Assembly: GCA_035254305.1 (NCBI GenBank)
Contig: DATFAS010000159.1
Coordinates: 1 to 33,248, forward strand
Length of the DNA: 33,248 nucleotides
Reading direction: 5' to 3'
DNA from: DATFAS01 sp035254305
GTDB lineage: Bacteria > Bacillota > Bacilli > Aneurinibacillales > RAOX-1
Shown here: piece by piece, positions 30,271-33,248 of the stretch
Layout: every line of letters starts with the position of its first letter
Position numbering within the stretch: position 1 is the first letter of the stretch
The notes under the pieces: generated by a model
What the model saw: the letters and a program-made list of their open reading frames with translations, nothing else
What the model was told of the DNA's origin: nothing
Database searches by the model: none
Program-made: the position numbers and the translations under genes

Positions 30271-30445
30271 TAGTTAGTAATAGGTGTCCTTTTTAGGAAG
30301 AATAGGGAAATCGAAAGACGTCATTAACGTCTTAGACGATGCGGACCCACCGCTGTAATCAGGGATGAAACCATATAAGCCACTGTAGTAGATACGGGAA
30401 GGTGTGGGAGTAAGAGGAACTGTAGCCAGAAGACCTGCCTATTAT
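30271..30445 (+). ncRNA. Cobalamin (adenosylcobalamin-type) riboswitch
   Basis: Conserved blocks are in the right order: TAGGTGTCC, AGGGAAATC, GATGCGGACCCACCGCTGTAA, AAGCCACTG, GGGAAGG and the B12-box AGCCAGAAGACCTGCC. A 15-bp intrinsic terminator follows after 25 bases. This is the standard OFF-switch layout: bound cobalamin favours the terminator and lowers expression of the transport and salvage genes cblT and cblS downstream. Confidence 0.93.
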
Positions 30446-30470
30446 TGAAAATTTTTTGAAGATGAAGGTA

Positions 30471-30515
30471 AAGTCTTTAATAAGCTTAGTGCTTATTAAA
30501 GACTTTTTTTATTTA
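30471..30515 (+). terminator. Riboswitch-controlled terminator before cblT
   Basis: Perfect 15-bp stem AAGTCTTTAATAAGC/GCTTATTAAAGACTT with loop TTAGT, then TTTTTTATTT. It stands between the aptamer and the cblT ribosome site. Confidence 0.88.
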
Positions 30516-30537
30516 TGTAAACTAGGAGGATGAATGG

Positions 30538-31023
30538 ATGTTATTAACGATGAGAAAGTCACGAACGATTGCTTTGGTAGGTATGTTTATTGCTCTAACT
30601 GTAATTGGAGGCCTGATTAAACTTCCTAGTCCAACGGGAACTGTAGCGTTAGATTCTACGTCTGCCTTTGTATCTGCTCTGTTACTAGGGCCAACGGCAG
30701 GAGCGCTAGTGGGTGCTCTTGGGCATCTGGTGAGCTCGATGTTCGTAGGATTTCCTTTAACCCTGCCTATTCATCTATTAATTGCCTTTGAAATGGCTAT
30801 TATTTGCGCTTTCACTGGGCTTATTTCACGAAAGCTTTCTCTTACTATCACTCTTTTTATCGCTTTATTGTTGAATGGTGTAGCAGCCCCAGCACTGTTT
30901 ATTCTTGTCCCAGGGTTTGGGATTGGCTTTTTTATAGCTATGGTTATTCCTCTAATTGTGGGTAGTGGAATTAATTTACTCATCACAGGTGTACTTGTTC
31001 GTTATTTTAAAGAGAGGCTTTAG
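30538..31023 (+). CDS. cblT: ECF transporter S component, alpha-ribazole type
   Basis: 161-residue membrane protein with about six helices. GTVALDSTSAFVSALLLGPTAGALVGALGHLVSSM is the substrate-binding signature of ECF S components. Position behind a cobalamin riboswitch and directly before a CblS-like kinase fits CblT, the alpha-ribazole importer known from Listeria and Geobacillus. Energy coupling (EcfA/A'/T) would come from shared modules elsewhere. The ribosome site is AGGAGG. An ATG at 30550 is an alternative start. Confidence 0.85.
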   Translation: MLLTMRKSRTIALVGMFIALTVIGGLIKLPSPTGTVALDSTSAFVSALLLGPTAGALVGALGHLVSSMFVGFPLTLPIHLLIAFEMAIICAFTGLISRKLSLTITLFIALLLNGVAAPALFILVPGFGIGFFIAMVIPLIVGSGINLLITGVLVRYFKERL

Positions 31024-31031
31024 GTTTATAT

Positions 31032-31778
31032 ATGTTGAATATTTCTAAATTACGTGATCTAACGATTATGGAGTATAACAATAAAAAATTGGTTATTGCT
31101 TGTGATTCTTGTGGGGGGATTGGGCCAAAATCAATGGATTGCGTTTCTGTATCCGCTTATATTTTAGGTCGATTTCTGGCACGAACTGCTTTGATGGAGC
31201 TATTATCGATAGGAGCCACCCCACTCGCGATTATAGATCCTCTATCTGTTGAGATGAAACCTACAGGTGAGGAGATTATCTGCGGGATAAGAGATGAAGC
31301 AGGGGAAATTGGATTTAACACAAGCGCTGGTCTTAATGGGAGTACAGAGGATAATATTAGGACAGTTCAAACAGGAGCAGGTATTGTTGTGATCGGAGAA
31401 GCAGATGATTTGAAGGCATCTAGCTCCCCGAATGATTTACTAGTTTGCATTGGTTATCCAAAGGTGGGACCTGAAGTTAACATTGAAGATGAAGAAATTT
31501 GCACACCATCTACAGTAAAAACATTGTTGGAAGTCTATGAAGTCCGTGAGATCGTTCCAGTCGGGTCAAAAGGAATTCGCTACGAAATAGAAGCACTATT
31601 AGAGAGAAATCAGCTTGCAGTTCATTATAACCAAACGGATTTACCAATGACAAAATCAGCGGGTCCTTCCACCTGTATTCTTGTCTCTTTAGCGGATTCC
31701 GGTCTACCAAAACTTCAATCTATCAAACAACCTATTCAAATCATTGGGAGATTAATTGGAAAGAGGCTTACATCATAG
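31032..31778 (+). CDS. cblS: Alpha-ribazole kinase (AIR-synthase/PurM-like)
   Basis: 248 residues of the PurM/SelD fold: VIACDSCGGIGPKSMD gives the N-terminal nucleotide-binding strand, FLARTALMELLSIGATPLAI the core helix, and LVCIGYPKVGPEV and AGPSTCILVSL the C-terminal domain. With CblT it forms the known alternative route that salvages alpha-ribazole and phosphorylates it for the lower ligand of cobalamin. Starts 8 bases after cblT with a weak site, so likely coupled. Identification leans on context as well as sequence. Confidence 0.85.
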   Translation: MLNISKLRDLTIMEYNNKKLVIACDSCGGIGPKSMDCVSVSAYILGRFLARTALMELLSIGATPLAIIDPLSVEMKPTGEEIICGIRDEAGEIGFNTSAGLNGSTEDNIRTVQTGAGIVVIGEADDLKASSSPNDLLVCIGYPKVGPEVNIEDEEICTPSTVKTLLEVYEVREIVPVGSKGIRYEIEALLERNQLAVHYNQTDLPMTKSAGPSTCILVSLADSGLPKLQSIKQPIQIIGRLIGKRLTS

Positions 31779-31816
31779 AGTTCACCTAACCGTTGAAAAA
31801 TAAAAATTTCACTAAT

Positions 31817-31851
31817 AAAGGGACGAAAAAATCGTCCCTTTAGCTTTCGAT
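31817..31851. terminator. Bidirectional terminator between cblS and the second coat-like gene
   Basis: Perfect 10-bp stem AAAGGGACGA/TCGTCCCTTT with loop AAAAA; plus-strand tail AGCTTTC, minus-strand tail ATTAGTG. It serves convergent genes. Confidence 0.75.
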
Positions 31852-31872
31852 TGACATGGATAGGAGACTATC

Positions 31873-32130
31873 TTAGTAATGTTGTGGATGATTATGATGT
31901 TGGTGTGGGTGTTGGTATTGGTGATGGTATTGATTTTGGTAGAAGTATGGGGATGGGTAAGGTGGATACGGATAAAATGGGTAGAAGTATGGATATGGAT
32001 ATGGGTATGGGTATGGATAAGGATATGGATATTGTTGGTGATGATAGTGGTATGGATGATGATAATATTGACGAGTATCAGTGAGATCATCAGGATTTAA
32101 AGCTGGTGTTGTTGGTGTTGCTTCATTCAT
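31873..32130 (-). CDS. Tyr/His/Pro-rich low-complexity protein, probable spore-coat protein
   Basis: 85 residues from the ATG at 32130. After MNEATPTTPALNPDDLTD the chain is almost only Tyr, His, Pro and Gln: a run of PY repeats, then FYPFYPYPPYPSPYF, then a His/Gln tail. The start is fixed by AGAGGAGG 11 bases upstream; in the longer reading from 32160 these same bases would encode Glu-Glu-Ala. Composition suits a structural coat protein cross-linked through Tyr, or a metal-binding surface protein; both are inference. It resembles the product at 10295-10801 in composition though not in its ordered part. Confidence 0.65.
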   Translation of the reverse strand: MNEATPTTPALNPDDLTDTRQYYHHPYHYHHQQYPYPYPYPYPYPYPYFYPFYPYPPYPSPYFYQNQYHHQYQHPHQHHNHPQHY

Positions 32131-32251
32131 AGGGTAAAAAGCCTCCTCTGTAATTCTCATGATAAATACCTACATTTATGCATATTCCAATTTGCCAAAA
32201 TAGGTGTAAGGCGGCGAATATTTGGGCGGTTTAACTTGCTATCCATAAAAG

Positions 32252-32279
32252 AAAAAAAGCTGACCCTCATGAGTCAACT
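32252..32279 (-). terminator. Intrinsic terminator of kduI
   Basis: Minus strand: 9-bp stem AGTTGACTC/GGGTCAGCT with two G-U pairs, loop ATGA, then TTTTTTTCTTTT. Confidence 0.8.
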
Positions 32280-32287
32280 ATTATGGT

Positions 32288-33118
32288 TTATTTCATTTCG
32301 TCAAACGTGACAAAGTCCATATCATCAAATGTATAGTTTTCTCCAGCCATTGCCCAAATGAAGCTATAATTACTGGTGCCAACCCCAGAGTGGATGGACC
32401 AGCTAGGGGATAGAACGGCCTGTTCACTTTTCACGACAATGTGGCGTGTGTCAGAAGGCTGTCCCATAAGATGAAAGACTCTTGCGTCTTCAGCAAGATC
32501 AAAATAGAGATAGACCTCTGTACGTCTGTCATGATGGTGTGCGGGCATAGTATTCCACATATTGCATGCATCAAGTCTTGTAATTCCCAACATTAATTGA
32601 CAGCTCTTGATTCCGTTTTCATGGATGATTTGATAGAGTGTTCTTTTATTTGAAGATTGATTTTCTCCAAGGTACTTAGGGTTTATTTCAGAGATTGCAA
32701 TTTGTTGAATCGGATATTCCTTGTGGGCCGTTGTGGAAACAAGATAGAATTTTGCGGGTTGAGAAGCATCTTCGCTATAGAAGTTAATTTCTTTCTTACC
32801 CAAGCCAATGTACAGACAATCATGTGTTTTTACGGTATAGTTTTCACCGTCTACTATAACGGTTCCAGTAGAACCGATATTAACGATCCCAATTTCTCTT
32901 CTTTGGAGGAAGTAATCTGTTTTTAAAGTGTCGACCCCATCAAGTTTAATTCCTTCTTGAGTAGGCATAACACCGCCAACGATTATTCGATCAAGGTGAG
33001 AGTAAACCATTTTCATTTGTCCGGGGATAAATAATTGGTCAATCAGAAATTCACTTCTTATTCTCTCTGTTGTATAGCCTTTTGCATCCTCGGGGTTCGA
33101 AGCATATCGGATTTCCAT
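32288..33118 (-). CDS. kduI: 5-dehydro-4-deoxy-D-glucuronate isomerase
   Basis: Isomerises the unsaturated uronate product of pectin or glycosaminoglycan breakdown to 2-keto-3-deoxy form, in the cytoplasm. 276 residues, full length. Zn ligands are in MPAHHHDRRTEVY (His194 and His196, with Glu201) and SWSIHSGVG (His243), and the cupin halves are intact. Typical opening MEIRYASNPEDAKGYTTERIR. The ribosome site is GAGAGGAGA. kduD and other pectin genes are not in the window, which may continue upstream of the right edge. Confidence 0.95.
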   Translation of the reverse strand: MEIRYASNPEDAKGYTTERIRSEFLIDQLFIPGQMKMVYSHLDRIIVGGVMPTQEGIKLDGVDTLKTDYFLQRREIGIVNIGSTGTVIVDGENYTVKTHDCLYIGLGKKEINFYSEDASQPAKFYLVSTTAHKEYPIQQIAISEINPKYLGENQSSNKRTLYQIIHENGIKSCQLMLGITRLDACNMWNTMPAHHHDRRTEVYLYFDLAEDARVFHLMGQPSDTRHIVVKSEQAVLSPSWSIHSGVGTSNYSFIWAMAGENYTFDDMDFVTFDEMK

Positions 33119-33217
33119 ATTATAAAAATCTCCTCTCTATTTTTGAAAAGAATGATATGAAATATAATCCCATGTATATTAAAATTGCAAACTAAAATGG
33201 AATGGTGTTCTAAAAAT

Positions 33218-33246
33218 AGATTAATATCAATTTAATACTATGTCAA
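33218..33246 (-). promoter_or_regulatory. Predicted SigA promoter for kduI
   Basis: Minus strand perfect TTGACA (33246-33241), 17-base spacer, TAATCT (33223-33218), about 95 bases before the start codon, leaving a long AT-rich leader. Confidence 0.5.
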
Positions 33247-33248
33247 TA

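Noticed and set aside
31851..32100. Plus-strand Asp/Met/Gly-rich and Trp/Ile-rich ORFs, and a minus-strand His/Thr/Ile-rich ORF
   Set aside because: These are shadows of the Tyr/His/Pro low-complexity gene in other frames.

Overview
The window is about 33 kb of chromosome from a low-GC, spore-forming Bacillota (order Bacillales; a Brevibacillus, Aneurinibacillus or Ammoniphilus-like background is plausible, but I cannot fix the genus). The reasons are strong AGGAGG ribosome sites, frequent TTG and GTG starts, tRNA genes with encoded CCA, and a Bacillus-type pgi, ctaA and rocD. There are also Bacilli-type cblT/cblS genes behind a cobalamin riboswitch, and two Tyr/Pro/His-rich proteins that look like spore-coat proteins. 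Most of it is housekeeping or accessory metabolism, with short operons on both strands separated by intrinsic terminators. I see no insertion sequence, transposase, integrase or CRISPR array.

Left part (1-10.2 kb): an endolysin-like GH25 lysozyme; tRNA-Asn and tRNA-Gly on the minus strand with a clear promoter; a YitT-type membrane protein; an enolase-superfamily enzyme divergent from a three-gene gluconate-dehydrogenase-like operon (4-TM protein, subunit-3 protein, GMC flavoprotein); a secreted polysaccharide deacetylase coupled to a 48-residue membrane peptide; a SUV3-like RNA helicase; and pgi.

Middle (10.2-21.6 kb): a low-complexity coat-like protein, a cytoplasmic GH15 glycosidase, an unknown protein, a DEAD-box-type helicase, several small genes, ctaA (heme A synthase), and an orphan holin-like gene. 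Next is the most unusual cassette: a radical SAM/SPASM enzyme with a strong terminator and a tiny ORF in front, and a 27-codon cationic peptide gene four bases behind it, which looks like an undescribed maturase/precursor pair. An erythromycin-esterase-family protein, tatA and rocD follow.

Right part (21.6-33.2 kb): a compact cluster of six DnaA-box-like 9-mers next to lrgAB; DUF423, glutaredoxin and ketopantoate-reductase genes; a tungsten-type aldehyde:ferredoxin oxidoreductase coupled to a MoaD-like protein; a secreted three-domain protein joining NamZ-type muramidase, stalk and NodB deacetylase domains; a cobalamin riboswitch controlling alpha-ribazole salvage (cblT, cblS); a second coat-like protein; and kduI.

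A hairpin-containing intergenic repeat occurs three times (10.2, 21.8 and 27.7 kb), each time starting within a few bases of the T-tract of an unrelated terminator. Several genes missed by length cut-offs are reported at 5918, 13816, 17025 and 18510. All functional names rest on motif and family recognition by eye.
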